Assembly: GCF_014750685.1 (NCBI RefSeq)
Contig: NZ_JAAXGE010000006.1
Coordinates: forward strand, 310,001 to 374,000
Reading direction: 5' to 3'
Origin: Bacteroides sp. GM023
GTDB taxonomy: Bacteria; Bacteroidota; Bacteroidia; Bacteroidales; Bacteroidaceae
DNA length: 64,000 nucleotides
Below are positions 7,777-16,806 of the stretch, piece after piece (within the stretch, counting starts at the first letter, position 1; each line of letters opens with the position of its first letter). The translations under genes and the position numbers were made by a program. Under the pieces are notes generated by a model. The model worked only from the letters and a program-made list of their open reading frames with translations, searched no databases and was not told where the DNA came from.

Positions 7777-9204
7777 TTATTCAGTCAGGTTATTGCCTTG
7801 CAATATCCAGGTAGTTTTCCGGGTTGCATATTGTGACCATGCCTTGATATCCGACGGTATCTGTCCGCTCAATTGGTTATCATTCACCCTGAATATACCA
7901 CTCGAACCGCTCCTTTCAATCGCAACTCCATATCCGTAAGGAATACTTCCACTGAATCCATTTGTATAAATCATGAATTCCTTCAGGTTTTTCCATGTAG
8001 TCGGCAGATTATTTCCATCCAATGGAATCACCGGTAGCGGGCCACTCATGTTGTTACAATATGCCTTAATCGTCACAATACCCGGAATCTTTATCAATGC
8101 GTCCAGATTTCCGCTGAAGGTATTTTTAAATCCGGCAGGAGTGGAAGTCGGATGATTTGAGATGTTAAAGCTAGTCAATAATTGGCATTCACCCAAGGAT
8201 TCGGGTAAGTTTCCACCGGCAGCGGATTCAATAATCCATAAAGTGGTCAGTTGAGACAATTGTCCTATCTCTTCCGGAATACCTGTTATCTTCTGATGTT
8301 TCAGCTTCAGGCTTCTCAATTCCGATAATTCACACAACGGAGTTATATCGCCTTCAATACCATTCGGAGACTGTATGTCAATCTCGACAACCCTCTTATT
8401 CTCAACTTTCAATCCCGGCCAATTGGTAGCATTCGTTTCCAAAGGAGCGTCAAAGTTCCACTTCTTCACCCAGTTTTCGCCGTTTGCGCTTTCATAGAAC
8501 ATTCTCAGGTAATCAATATCTCCCAATGGTTTCTTGTCCTGAGTAACAGTCAGCATATCAGTTACGCCATTCGAACCTTTCAAATATAAATAAGCGGTAC
8601 GACCATCTTCCACATCCATATAAGGGTCGATTTTGAGTTTTAATTCAGACTCATTGACGATGCCGGGAGTGATTGGAGAGCCGTCAGTAATATGTATCCA
8701 GTCGCAATCGTCCGACAGATCATAAGTATAAGTAACCATAGTAGAAAAAGGTATAACCTCTTCCAAGCTACCTTCGGCACCCACCTTCAATGTACGCTTT
8801 TTCAACGCAATGCCAATTCCTTCCTGAACGACCTTCAATTTCGTTTCAGCCCCTTCAATAATCCAGGCGGCAATTTCAGCTTCACGCGAAGCGACATTCG
8901 TATTCCGCGTGACCGATATTTTAAAGCTGCCCGTTCCCATACCATTGGAAGTCAACAAATCAATCCATGCCGCGGAAGTCTTTACCCGCCAGGGAAGATT
9001 CGATTCAACATCCACCTCATATTCTTTCTCATCCAACGGGAGTTTCAATGTTCCGTCCGCAAACTTCAAGTCAGGTTCCGGCATGGTCTTCCCTGTATCA
9101 TCCGTAAAATCCTGGCAACCCGCCAAACCCAACAGCAAAAACAAAAGACCGATCATTCCGATATGACTTTGCTTGCAGAACTGTATTATTCTATTTCGTA
9201 TCAT
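7777..9204 (-). CDS. Surface lipoprotein with BACON domains and leucine-rich repeats
   Basis: 475 aa. The lipobox LLGLAGC places the lipidated Cys at 30. Two BACON-like beta domains follow (~40-125 with SNLPWRVKTSAAWI and VVQEG; ~130-225 with DDCDWIHI and VTQDKK); each ends in the V-x-Q-x-x signature. From ~235 a plant-type LRR region starts with WVKKWNFDAPLETNATNWPG, then ELRSLKLKHQKITGIPEEIG and further repeats with G-x-I/L-P. BACON modules are spacers or glycan/mucin-binding modules in PUL proteins. The position downstream of SusD and between two phosphodiester glycosidases suggests a surface glycan-binding protein (SGBP). No catalytic motif seen. Confidence 0.75.
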   Translation of the reverse strand: MIRNRIIQFCKQSHIGMIGLLFLLLGLAGCQDFTDDTGKTMPEPDLKFADGTLKLPLDEKEYEVDVESNLPWRVKTSAAWIDLLTSNGMGTGSFKISVTRNTNVASREAEIAAWIIEGAETKLKVVQEGIGIALKKRTLKVGAEGSLEEVIPFSTMVTYTYDLSDDCDWIHITDGSPITPGIVNESELKLKIDPYMDVEDGRTAYLYLKGSNGVTDMLTVTQDKKPLGDIDYLRMFYESANGENWVKKWNFDAPLETNATNWPGLKVENKRVVEIDIQSPNGIEGDITPLCELSELRSLKLKHQKITGIPEEIGQLSQLTTLWIIESAAGGNLPESLGECQLLTSFNISNHPTSTPAGFKNTFSGNLDALIKIPGIVTIKAYCNNMSGPLPVIPLDGNNLPTTWKNLKEFMIYTNGFSGSIPYGYGVAIERSGSSGIFRVNDNQLSGQIPSDIKAWSQYATRKTTWILQGNNLTE

Positions 9205-9231
9205 ATATTCAGCTATTTACTAATCAAACAA

Positions 9232-10167
9232 TCAATTATCAGTCACAATCAACAGCCCGTTCGCTACGGCTCTTTCTACGCCACCGTTATCATACGGCCA
9301 GTTACGGATGTCAAAACGCCCATCCTCGAATCCGGCAATCTTGCGAATGATGAAAGTGGAAGAACCGCCACCATCCAGGTTGATAGCATTCTTAGCTCCC
9401 AATGCTTTCAGCACCGCTCCCATTTCCGCATACCGCATTCCATTGGAATACCAGAAGTTACGGCCGTCGGCCACCAAGATATAAACAACATTGTTGTCCG
9501 ACACCCCAATTGCAGTTCTCGGCTCCAGTGCTGTAACCGTTTGGGGAAGAACATTCCCGTTAGTCATGAGACGCACACGTCCGCCCACTGCTTCCTGAAT
9601 ATCATCTTTATACGTATCATAGTCGTCATACGAACCTATGATAGCTTTCTTATCCTTTGTAATGGCAAAGAACGTACACACATTATCGTTCATCGTGCTT
9701 TTCAGGCAGACTCCATTCCGGTAGTAAATACCTTGCGGTGTTCCGTCTGTTGCGAAAAAGTCACCATTTACAGCGGCAAGCACCCGGCTGCCGACTTTAT
9801 CATGCGCCAATGCCTGTAATGTCATTTGCTGTTTCGTTTTCAACTTGCCTTCATCTTTGGGAGAAGAAGCTTTCATGGTCAGATGCGTATCTTTCAGGTC
9901 AACTTCCAATACAAACATTTTCACGGCGAGTCCCGTTGTAGAAAGGATTTCCATTTCAAGAGCCTGCACTCCCGGAGCCAGCGTATAAGTAGTATCCGAG
10001 AAATATTGTCCGACATATCCATTGCTTCCGGCTATTATTCTCTGTCCCAGTTCCGTTTTCGCGCCTTCCGTAGAGTAGACGGTGAAATCTTCATCATTAT
10101 TGCAAGCCGTCCACAAGAGACAACCCAATAGCAGAAGGGCAGAATTATATATCAGTTTTTTCATCAT
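9232..10167 (-). CDS. Phosphodiester glycosidase (NAGPA/DUF2233 family), lipoprotein
   Basis: 311 aa. The lipobox LLWTAC gives Cys22, followed by acidic NNDEDF, which fits the lipoprotein surface-export signal of Bacteroides. The NAGPA domain carries AAVNGDFFATDGTPQG, EPRTAIGVS, VYILVADGRNFWYSNG and INLDGGGSSTF. These match the family that cleaves the sugar-phosphate bond of sugar-1-P-sugar diesters. Lying 34 bases after SusD, it is probably the cell-surface enzyme of the locus, with the paralogue at 6870-7727 acting in the periplasm. A DUF2233 protein from B. ovatus has been crystallised; I cannot say whether it is this gene. Confidence 0.85.
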   Translation of the reverse strand: MMKKLIYNSALLLLGCLLWTACNNDEDFTVYSTEGAKTELGQRIIAGSNGYVGQYFSDTTYTLAPGVQALEMEILSTTGLAVKMFVLEVDLKDTHLTMKASSPKDEGKLKTKQQMTLQALAHDKVGSRVLAAVNGDFFATDGTPQGIYYRNGVCLKSTMNDNVCTFFAITKDKKAIIGSYDDYDTYKDDIQEAVGGRVRLMTNGNVLPQTVTALEPRTAIGVSDNNVVYILVADGRNFWYSNGMRYAEMGAVLKALGAKNAINLDGGGSSTFIIRKIAGFEDGRFDIRNWPYDNGGVERAVANGLLIVTDN

Positions 10168-10201
10168 TTTATCTCTTTAAGTAAGTATAAACTAATCAGT
10201 A

Positions 10202-11470
10202 TCAATATCCCGGATTCGGTTCCAGATTCGGATTGGAAATCATTTCTTTCCCCGGTATGGGTAATACGTGCTGATAATCCTTCAGTCCGAGCATAGTCTT
10301 TGCCATATCCGTACGTATGAGGTCATAGTAGCGAAGACCTTCAGCCAGGAATTCTTTCCTTCGTTCGTCCAGTATATATTGCAGGTATTCATCTTTATCT
10401 TTGGGGTTGACACTTTCCAGTCCGCGTTCTTTCCGAAGTTCGTTCAGACGTCCCAGGCCTTTCGAGAGTCCCTGTGCTTCGGCACTAATCAGGTACATTT
10501 CCGCCAGGCGGCTCATCACTACGGGGTCAGTGCCCGTCTGTCCGCTCGGATATTTGTTGATGCAAGGTTCGGCGCCCACATTGATAATGGAAACTTCCTT
10601 GCGCTTGTCCTTGTCATCATACATATTCATCACTTCATTGGTAGGCCGATATACATAGCTACCATGATTGGGATGCGCATAGGTATAAAACAAGGTGGAA
10701 ATAGTGATATTCGATTCTTCAGCCAGACATTGGAAAGAGAAGATTACTTCCGAATTAGCCTGTCCGCGGAATATCTTATCGAAGCTGTCCAGTTTGTACT
10801 TGCCATTTGTTATCAGACTCTCGGCCAAAGTAGCTGCTTCCGTCAACTTTCCACGTTCCAGCATAACACGGGCTTTCAGAGCTACGGCAGCATCACGGGA
10901 CACATAATAATAACTTGAAGATGTGCCCAGGAAAGCAAGTGCCGTTTCCAGTTCTTCTTCAATGAATAGCCATACGGCTTCTTCCGAATCACGGGAAGGC
11001 TTTTCCATCGTATTCACTTTCTGAATAGGGACACCGCCCCAACGGGTCACCAACGAGTGGTAAATGTATGCCCTGAAATAATGCGCTTCTCCGATAATCA
11101 GATTCCGCAGGTCGGATTCGGGAAGGTCTTCCACGATGGATATAACATTATTCACCTGATATAGAGCATTGTAATATCCATTCCAACTATTAGCGACTAT
11201 TGAATTCAAAGAAGAAAGCACCGAGTTTATCAAGTCTCTTGCATTTCCCGTACTTTGAGTCAAGTCGCCGCCTAAGATATCGAAGGTGATGTATGATTCG
11301 CGTGCCGGAGAGTTCTGCACTTTATTGTACATTCCCATTCGCAGGGCGGACAGGTCTTTTGGAGTCACGCTTCCTGGCGATACGGCAGAATGAGATTCAA
11401 TATCCAGCATACCGCTGCATGAAGTCCACAACAGGCATCCGAGAAATATATAAATAATCTTTTTCATCAT
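10202..11470 (-). CDS. SusD/RagB-family glycan-binding lipoprotein
   Basis: 422 aa, shorter than most SusD proteins (often ~500 aa or more). Lipobox CLLWTSC with Cys18. N-terminal SusD sequence MLDIESHSAVSPGSV, then the TPR scaffold (LIIGEAHYFRAYIYHSLVTRWGGVP, where R-A-x-x-x-x-x-L-V-x-x-W/F-G-G-V-P is the family hallmark) and the C-terminal RAxY-like YILDERRKEFLAEGLRYYDLIR. It forms the lid of the SusC channel and captures the substrate at the cell surface. It starts 15 bases after susC ends. Confidence 0.92.
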   Translation of the reverse strand: MMKKIIYIFLGCLLWTSCSGMLDIESHSAVSPGSVTPKDLSALRMGMYNKVQNSPARESYITFDILGGDLTQSTGNARDLINSVLSSLNSIVANSWNGYYNALYQVNNVISIVEDLPESDLRNLIIGEAHYFRAYIYHSLVTRWGGVPIQKVNTMEKPSRDSEEAVWLFIEEELETALAFLGTSSSYYYVSRDAAVALKARVMLERGKLTEAATLAESLITNGKYKLDSFDKIFRGQANSEVIFSFQCLAEESNITISTLFYTYAHPNHGSYVYRPTNEVMNMYDDKDKRKEVSIINVGAEPCINKYPSGQTGTDPVVMSRLAEMYLISAEAQGLSKGLGRLNELRKERGLESVNPKDKDEYLQYILDERRKEFLAEGLRYYDLIRTDMAKTMLGLKDYQHVLPIPGKEMISNPNLEPNPGY

Positions 11471-11485
11471 TGTGAGCGTTTATGA

Positions 11486-14400
11486 TTAGAAACTAAGGTT
11501 TATACCGAAATTGACCGAACGTGAAGGCGGTACTCCGTACAAGTCGACTCCAAAGAATTGCGGATCCATATTCTTACTCACTTCCGGATCCCAACCGGAG
11601 TATTTGGAGAACAACAGCAGGTTATCCCCCTGAACGTACATACGAAGCCCTTTCAGGCGAATCTTCTGTAACATTACTTGCGGGAATGTATAACTGAATG
11701 TCAGAGAACGCAGCCGGATAAAAGAACCGTCTTCCAGAAAACGGGTGGAGTTCTTGCTATTGTGCCCGCACAAGGTATTGACCGCACGCGGATATTTATC
11801 CGAACTTCCCGGAGCTGTCCAGCGGTTCTTCGCGACATCTTCCGTGATAGCCATCCGGTAACCCGGACGGGTAGCTGTCACCGCCCATTCGGCATATACA
11901 TCGTTTCCATACATATAAGTGAAGAATACATCCAACTGGAATCCTTTATACTTGAAAGTATTGTTCCATCCACCGAAGAAATCGGGATTGGAAGAGCCTG
12001 TCAGCACACGGTCGTTATCATTGATAATACCATTATTATCACCGTCGTGATATTTCACGTCGCCGGCACGGACTCCCAAGTCATACAATGGTTGCGGTAC
12101 TTCGCCGTCATACTGGTAAATACCGTCCATCTGGAACAAATAGAACGCTCCCAGTTCCTTACCCACTTTCAAAGCACGGTTGCCGCCTATCGGAAGTAAA
12201 TCATCTCCCAACAGTTTAGTAAGTTTATTCTTATTGTGGGATATATTGAAAGAAGAAGTCCAGTTCACCTTTCCGATATTCATATGCCCGTTTATTGAGA
12301 ATTCGACACCATAATTCCGCATGGAACCGATATTACTGGTGATACTGGTAAATCCACTTGTACCGTGCAAGGGCATTAAGTAAAGAAGGTTGTTCGTATT
12401 CTTCAGATAAATATCCGCAATCATATTCAGTTTTCCGTTCCAAAAACCGAGGTCGAAACCAAAGTCATACTGGTCGGCAGTTTCCCACGTCAGTTTGTTA
12501 TTTCCCATGCTGGTGACTGCCATACCACTATTATTGCCGTAATTGATGCCACCGGACATTAACGGTTGCCAGGCATAGTTACCGATACCATCCTGATTAC
12601 CCGTTTTTCCATAGCTCAAACGGAACTTCAAGTCTGTCTGCGGGAACTTCCAGAAAGATTCTTTTGAAACATTCCATCCCAAAGACACGGAAGGGAAATA
12701 TCCGTAACGGTCGGAAGGAGCGAAACGGGAAGAACCGTCCGAACGCATTGTCACATTCAGGATATAGCGGTCCAGATAGGACAGGTTGATACGTCCGAAA
12801 TAAGATTCCATCGCAAATTCAGACAATCCGCCCGAAGCGTTATAAATCTCGGAAGCCGTGCCTACCGTATCAAATACCGGAGAAGGGAAACCACGTCCGT
12901 CAATGGAAGAAGTACGGGTGGACATCTTTTGGAAAGAGTGTCCCAACATCAGGCCGGCTTCAAAATTTCCGAACTTATCATTGTAATTAAAGACGTTCTC
13001 TATCAATATATTCTTCACCAAACGGTTATATTCCACGATTCGTCCCCCTCCTGCTCCGTAAGGATGGTTCTCATTATAATACACATAGTCATACGTATGT
13101 CCGATATCGGTACTGAGGGAGTTTTTCAGACTGAATTTCTTGTATTTCAAGTCGGCATTGAACGTACCCAGATAACGATAGGTATCAATATAGGAAACTT
13201 CTTCGTTCAGAATCTGAAGCGGATTGTGACGTGCCAGTTCGTCGGTTCCTCCCAAGTAATAGTCACCGTTCGGTTTGTACGGACGGTCGAAAGGACGTTG
13301 CTCTACGGCACGGGCTACGATGGTAGAACCGATATTGGCTCCCGGCACACGGTTGTTCTTCAGATAATTACCGCTTACATTAGCACCGACTTCCAGCCAG
13401 GAAGTCATTTCATGGCTAATCTTGGCTTTCAGATTGATTTTGGTTATATCATTGGTCTTGATTATACCTTCCTGATAATTGTAGTTGGCTCCCACATAGA
13501 ATTTCGTCTTCTTGCTTCCACCGGAAAAAGACAAATCCACATTGTAGGAATGTCCTACTTGAGTTATCAAATCCAGCCAGTCCGTATCGGGCAATCCCTG
13601 GAAAGGGTTGGAGATAGGAACCACATAGCCTGCTGAACCTACGTTATAGCCGTTCTGACGATTATAACGTTCGACTCCATCGTTGTAGGTTTCTACATAC
13701 AAGTCGGAATCCGCATATTTGATGCGTCCCTTATTGGCGAATTTGGAGATTCCCGTGCTGACATTCAAACGAATATCCGAACGTCCCTCTTTACCGGATT
13801 TTGTGGTAATCACTACAACGCCATTGGTGGCGCGAGAACCGTAGATAGCTGCCGAAGCCGCATCTTTCAAGACTTCGATAGATTCAATATCCGTCAGGTT
13901 CAATACCGCCATCGAGCTCAAATCTTCTCCCATATTAAATAAGGAAGCGTTACTGTTGAGGATGGGTATTCCGTCTACCACATAAAGCGGTTCATTGCTG
14001 GCGCTCAAAGAGGCGGCACCACGAATGCTCATTCGTTCGGAACTTCCCAGGTTGCCTGAGCCGGTCGATACCGTGACACCCGCTACACGTCCCTGTAGCA
14101 ATTCACTCGGCGTCAACACCGGACGCATATTCGATTCTGTCGGTTTGAAAGAGCTGATGGCATTCGTCACCAACGCTTTCCGTTGTGTTCCGTATCCCAC
14201 TACAACCACTTCATTCAATGCTTTCGAATCTTCATCCAAAGTCACATTGATGGTCTGCTGCGCTCTCACCGGATATTCCATGCTCTTATATCCCAGGAAT
14301 GAAAAAACCAAGGTTGCATTATCAGGAACTTCGAGGCTATACTTGCCATTTATATCGGTGATTGTACCGATGGTGGTGCCTTTGACCGACACATTACACC

Positions 14401-14851
14401 CAACGATAACCTCGCCCGAATATTCCTTCACTTGTCCGGTGACTCTTCTCCTGTTCTGCACAGGACTTTGCACTACTGCTTGTTTTTTCGTAAGGATGAT
14501 GTGTTTCCCTTCCATCGTGTAGGAGAATTCCGTACCGTGCAACGCATCCAGCAGCAGACTTGCCACTGTCCCATCTTGAGTGGAAATGGAAACTTTCCGT
14601 TTCAGACTAACTTCCCGTTCATTGTAAATAAACAAATAGTCTGTTTGCTTTTCAATCTGCCTGATGATTTCAGCCAATGTTGCGGTTCCTTTATTCATCG
14701 AAACTTTCTGATTCTGCGAATAGCCGTTCAAGGCATAGGTCTCAAAAAGAATGAATAACAGGAAAAAGACAGTTAACCTCATAATTCTTAAAATTTGAGT
14801 ACAGTGTGTTTTTCTATGGACAATACGCCCACACCAAAGATTATTTTTCAT
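11486..14851 (-). CDS. SusC/RagA-family TonB-dependent outer-membrane transporter with STN domain
   Basis: 1121 aa. After a signal region (hydrophobic MRLTVFFLLFILF, residues 24-36; an in-frame ATG at 14782 is an alternative start), an STN domain (~48-118, KVSMNKGTATLAEIIRQIEK) is followed by a carboxypeptidase-regulatory beta domain (~140-205, VSVKGTTIGTITDINGKYSL), the plug with LNEVVVVGYGTQRK, and the 22-strand barrel ending in NFGINLSF. The STN domain lets the receptor signal to a FecR-type anti-sigma factor, and FecR and ECF sigma genes lie directly upstream. The protein imports oligosaccharide with its SusD partner, driven by TonB. Confidence 0.93.
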   Translation of the reverse strand: MKNNLWCGRIVHRKTHCTQILRIMRLTVFFLLFILFETYALNGYSQNQKVSMNKGTATLAEIIRQIEKQTDYLFIYNEREVSLKRKVSISTQDGTVASLLLDALHGTEFSYTMEGKHIILTKKQAVVQSPVQNRRRVTGQVKEYSGEVIVGCNVSVKGTTIGTITDINGKYSLEVPDNATLVFSFLGYKSMEYPVRAQQTINVTLDEDSKALNEVVVVGYGTQRKALVTNAISSFKPTESNMRPVLTPSELLQGRVAGVTVSTGSGNLGSSERMSIRGAASLSASNEPLYVVDGIPILNSNASLFNMGEDLSSMAVLNLTDIESIEVLKDAASAAIYGSRATNGVVVITTKSGKEGRSDIRLNVSTGISKFANKGRIKYADSDLYVETYNDGVERYNRQNGYNVGSAGYVVPISNPFQGLPDTDWLDLITQVGHSYNVDLSFSGGSKKTKFYVGANYNYQEGIIKTNDITKINLKAKISHEMTSWLEVGANVSGNYLKNNRVPGANIGSTIVARAVEQRPFDRPYKPNGDYYLGGTDELARHNPLQILNEEVSYIDTYRYLGTFNADLKYKKFSLKNSLSTDIGHTYDYVYYNENHPYGAGGGRIVEYNRLVKNILIENVFNYNDKFGNFEAGLMLGHSFQKMSTRTSSIDGRGFPSPVFDTVGTASEIYNASGGLSEFAMESYFGRINLSYLDRYILNVTMRSDGSSRFAPSDRYGYFPSVSLGWNVSKESFWKFPQTDLKFRLSYGKTGNQDGIGNYAWQPLMSGGINYGNNSGMAVTSMGNNKLTWETADQYDFGFDLGFWNGKLNMIADIYLKNTNNLLYLMPLHGTSGFTSITSNIGSMRNYGVEFSINGHMNIGKVNWTSSFNISHNKNKLTKLLGDDLLPIGGNRALKVGKELGAFYLFQMDGIYQYDGEVPQPLYDLGVRAGDVKYHDGDNNGIINDNDRVLTGSSNPDFFGGWNNTFKYKGFQLDVFFTYMYGNDVYAEWAVTATRPGYRMAITEDVAKNRWTAPGSSDKYPRAVNTLCGHNSKNSTRFLEDGSFIRLRSLTFSYTFPQVMLQKIRLKGLRMYVQGDNLLLFSKYSGWDPEVSKNMDPQFFGVDLYGVPPSRSVNFGINLSF

Positions 14852-14926
14852 ATCTTTGCCTAGAGTTATTAAGTTAATACATAAAGATTTGTAACAGATG
14901 TCGAGTCTTTTTTATTGACTTCTCAC

Positions 14927-14958
14927 ATATCGGTAAGTGTTGCAGCATTTACCGATAT
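14927..14958. repeat. Inverted repeat upstream of susC
   Basis: ATATCGGTAA (14927-14936) and TTACCGATAT (14949-14958) form a perfect 10-bp dyad with a 12-base loop in the gap between the FecR gene and susC. No T-run follows on the minus strand, so it is more likely an operator or RNA leader stem than a terminator. Confidence 0.55.
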
Positions 14959-15032
14959 TTCTGTTTTGATGGGGCTGGTTCTCTTGCTCTCATTCCGGGT
15001 GTTTCTTTTTTAGATTAAGTACTAGGGTTCAT

Positions 15033-15968
15033 TTAATAGATAATTATCTGATTTTTCTCATCGTCTTGTATATAGTTGAATTTGACGTACTTCTGCAATA
15101 CCTTCATCACGTGTTCGATTCCTTCTTTCTGACGGAATTTACCGGTACACGGACGGGAAGCGATTTCCTCGTTCTTATTAATAATCTTCACTTCATAATA
15201 TTGCTCCAATTTCCTGAAGACAGTTTCCAGCGGTTCATCCTTGAAGGAATAGATACCCATTCTCCACAAGAAATCATTGTCCGATGAGAAAGTCTCCTTA
15301 TAGAGTTTTCCATCTTTGGCTTCTACCTTTTCATGAGGTTTCAAGGTCACTTCATGTTGTGTATCGGGCTGATATACGGTAACTTTCCCTTCAATCAAAG
15401 ATGTCTCGAACAAACCGGAGTTCGGGTAGGCAGAGACATTGAAGGTGGTTCCCAATACTCTGATATCGTATTTCTCTGTTTCTACAATAAAAGGATGCTT
15501 CTCGTTATGCGCCACTTCAAAATATCCCTCTCCTTCCAGAATCACTTTCCTTTCTTTGGAACGAAATCCGGTTGCCGGATATTTCAAGGTAGAGTTGGAG
15601 TTCAGCCAAACGGTTGTTCCGTCAGCCAAGACCAGACTGGCCCTTTGTCCTGCCGGGACGGTCATAATTTGCATTTCGGCAGAATGTTCTATCCGGTACT
15701 CCTGATATTCCTTATGGATAATAAAAGCAATCATGGCAACGACCGCCGCTATCTTCATAGCTGACCAAAGGTAACGCGTCACAGGTTTCTTCTTCTCCGT
15801 TTTTTCTGCCTGTAAGTTTCCATTCCATATAGTGGCATTATAGATGCGGTGCAGTTGCATCAACTGCTCCCGATTTTCTTCGCTCTCCTTCATCCAGCGT
15901 ATCACTTCCTTTTTTTCTTCGGGAAGTGCGTCACCTGCAATATATTTATTCAATAGTTTCGCGTCCAT
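15033..15968 (-). CDS. FecR-family anti-sigma factor
   Basis: 311 aa from the ATG at 15968 (MDAKLLNKYIAGD), chosen because this is the usual start of Bacteroides FecR proteins; the frame extends to 16040 without a sensible protein start. The cytoplasmic N-terminus with EEKKEVIRWMKES is followed by a transmembrane helix (WSAMKIAAVVAMIAFIIH, ~86-103), the periplasmic FecR domain (VPAGQRASLVLADGTTVWLN ... LEGEGYFEVAHN) and a C-terminal DUF4974-like domain (PLETVFRKLEQYYEVKI). It would hold the sigma factor until the SusC STN domain signals substrate. A 22-bp tandem array separates it from the sigma gene. Confidence 0.9.
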   Translation of the reverse strand: MDAKLLNKYIAGDALPEEKKEVIRWMKESEENREQLMQLHRIYNATIWNGNLQAEKTEKKKPVTRYLWSAMKIAAVVAMIAFIIHKEYQEYRIEHSAEMQIMTVPAGQRASLVLADGTTVWLNSNSTLKYPATGFRSKERKVILEGEGYFEVAHNEKHPFIVETEKYDIRVLGTTFNVSAYPNSGLFETSLIEGKVTVYQPDTQHEVTLKPHEKVEAKDGKLYKETFSSDNDFLWRMGIYSFKDEPLETVFRKLEQYYEVKIINKNEEIASRPCTGKFRQKEGIEHVMKVLQKYVKFNYIQDDEKNQIIIY

Positions 15969-16082
15969 ACCTTTTGTCAGGTTTATATATAAGCTCTTTG
16001 TGGGCTTACGTATATAAGACACGCCACTTGCAAAGTTCACTAGTGGGAAAAATAAAAAAAGTGCGTTTTTAACCGTTTATTT

Positions 16083-16166
16083 GTTCCCCGGTGCCGAAGG
16101 GTGTGTTCCCCGGTGCCGAAGGGTGCCTTCCCCGGTGCCGGAGGAGTGCTTCCCCGGTGGGCAACT
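16083..16166. repeat. 22-bp tandem array A (3.8 copies), GC-rich
   Basis: Units start at 16083, 16105, 16127 and 16149, exactly 22 bp apart. Each is two 11-mers: (G/C)TTCCCCGGTG and CCGAAGGGTGY; units 1 and 2 differ in one base. It lies between the stop of the ECF sigma gene and the start of the FecR gene, so it would be transcribed as part of that operon. Its GC content is far above that of its surroundings. The 13-mer TTCCCCGGTGCCG recurs in array B (58875-58887). Confidence 0.9.
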
Positions 16167-16169
16167 TTA

Positions 16170-16733
16170 TTAGAAAAATAATAAGGTATAAAGATAGTCT
16201 TTCAGGTTCTTCCTCAATTGTTGCAGTGCTTTGCTGATATGATAATCGGCTCCTTTCACTGAGACATCCAACGCTTCGGCAATCTCCTTCACCGATTTGT
16301 TCTCATAGCGGCTCATCATAAATGCTTTTCTTGTCTTTTCCGGCAATCCGTTCAAAGTACGGTTCACAATATCGGTTATTTCTTCAGAGAAAAGTTGGTT
16401 CGGGTCCGAAGAGCCCAAAGAAGCGATGCGGAAATCAAGTTCGTAGAGTTCATCGGCCAATATACTTTCACGGGCTTCCATTTGCAGATGTTCATTTCGC
16501 AGATGATTCAATGCCTGATTCTTCACTACGGTCATCAGGAAAGCACGGATGTTTTTCACCTCTCCGGTTTTCATTGTAGTCCATAAAGTTATCATGGCTT
16601 CGGAAGCTATGTCTTTGGACAACATTTCGTCATGGAGATAAGACTTGGCAAACAAGAAGCAGCGTTGATAATACTCCATATAGATATTATCAAATGTCAT
16701 TCCAATGTTTCTAGTATCATCCGGTCTTCCCAT
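16170..16733 (-). CDS. ECF RNA polymerase sigma factor (SigK/FecI-like)
   Basis: 187 aa; an in-frame ATG at 16700 (MTFDNIYMEYYQ) would give 176 aa and is equally plausible. Region 2 is present (YYQRCFLFAKSYLHDEMLSKDIASEAMITLW, ~20-50, with IRAFLMTVVKNQALNHLR), and region 4 at the C-terminus has GLPEKTRKAFMMSRYENKSVKEIAEAL followed by the recognition helix VSVKGADYHISKALQQLRKNL. It pairs with the downstream FecR gene to control the SusCD locus. A well-formed Bacteroides promoter precedes it (16776-16806). Confidence 0.9.
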   Translation of the reverse strand: MGRPDDTRNIGMTFDNIYMEYYQRCFLFAKSYLHDEMLSKDIASEAMITLWTTMKTGEVKNIRAFLMTVVKNQALNHLRNEHLQMEARESILADELYELDFRIASLGSSDPNQLFSEEITDIVNRTLNGLPEKTRKAFMMSRYENKSVKEIAEALDVSVKGADYHISKALQQLRKNLKDYLYTLLFF

Positions 16734-16775
16734 TTTTGTGGACTGCTCTCCTTATTTTCATATTGGTTAGTGAAG

Positions 16776-16806
16776 CAAAGATAACCAAAAGAAGTTAGCT
16801 GCCAAA
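16776..16806 (-). promoter_or_regulatory. Promoter of the ECF sigma operon
   Basis: Read on the minus strand: TTTG (16803-16806), 19-bp spacer, TATCTTTG (16776-16783). This matches the Bacteroides sigma-ABfr consensus TTTG / TAnnTTTG. Transcription would start near 16769, ~35 bases before the first ATG. Confidence 0.75.

Noticed and set aside
8692..9819. Long plus-strand open frame (375 codons) across two PUL genes
   Set aside because: It is antisense to the BACON-LRR and phosphodiester glycosidase genes, has no domain or sensible composition, and no promoter; it arises from the codon bias of the real genes.
10268..10918. Plus-strand frame of 216 codons inside susD
   Set aside because: Antisense shadow of a clear SusD gene.
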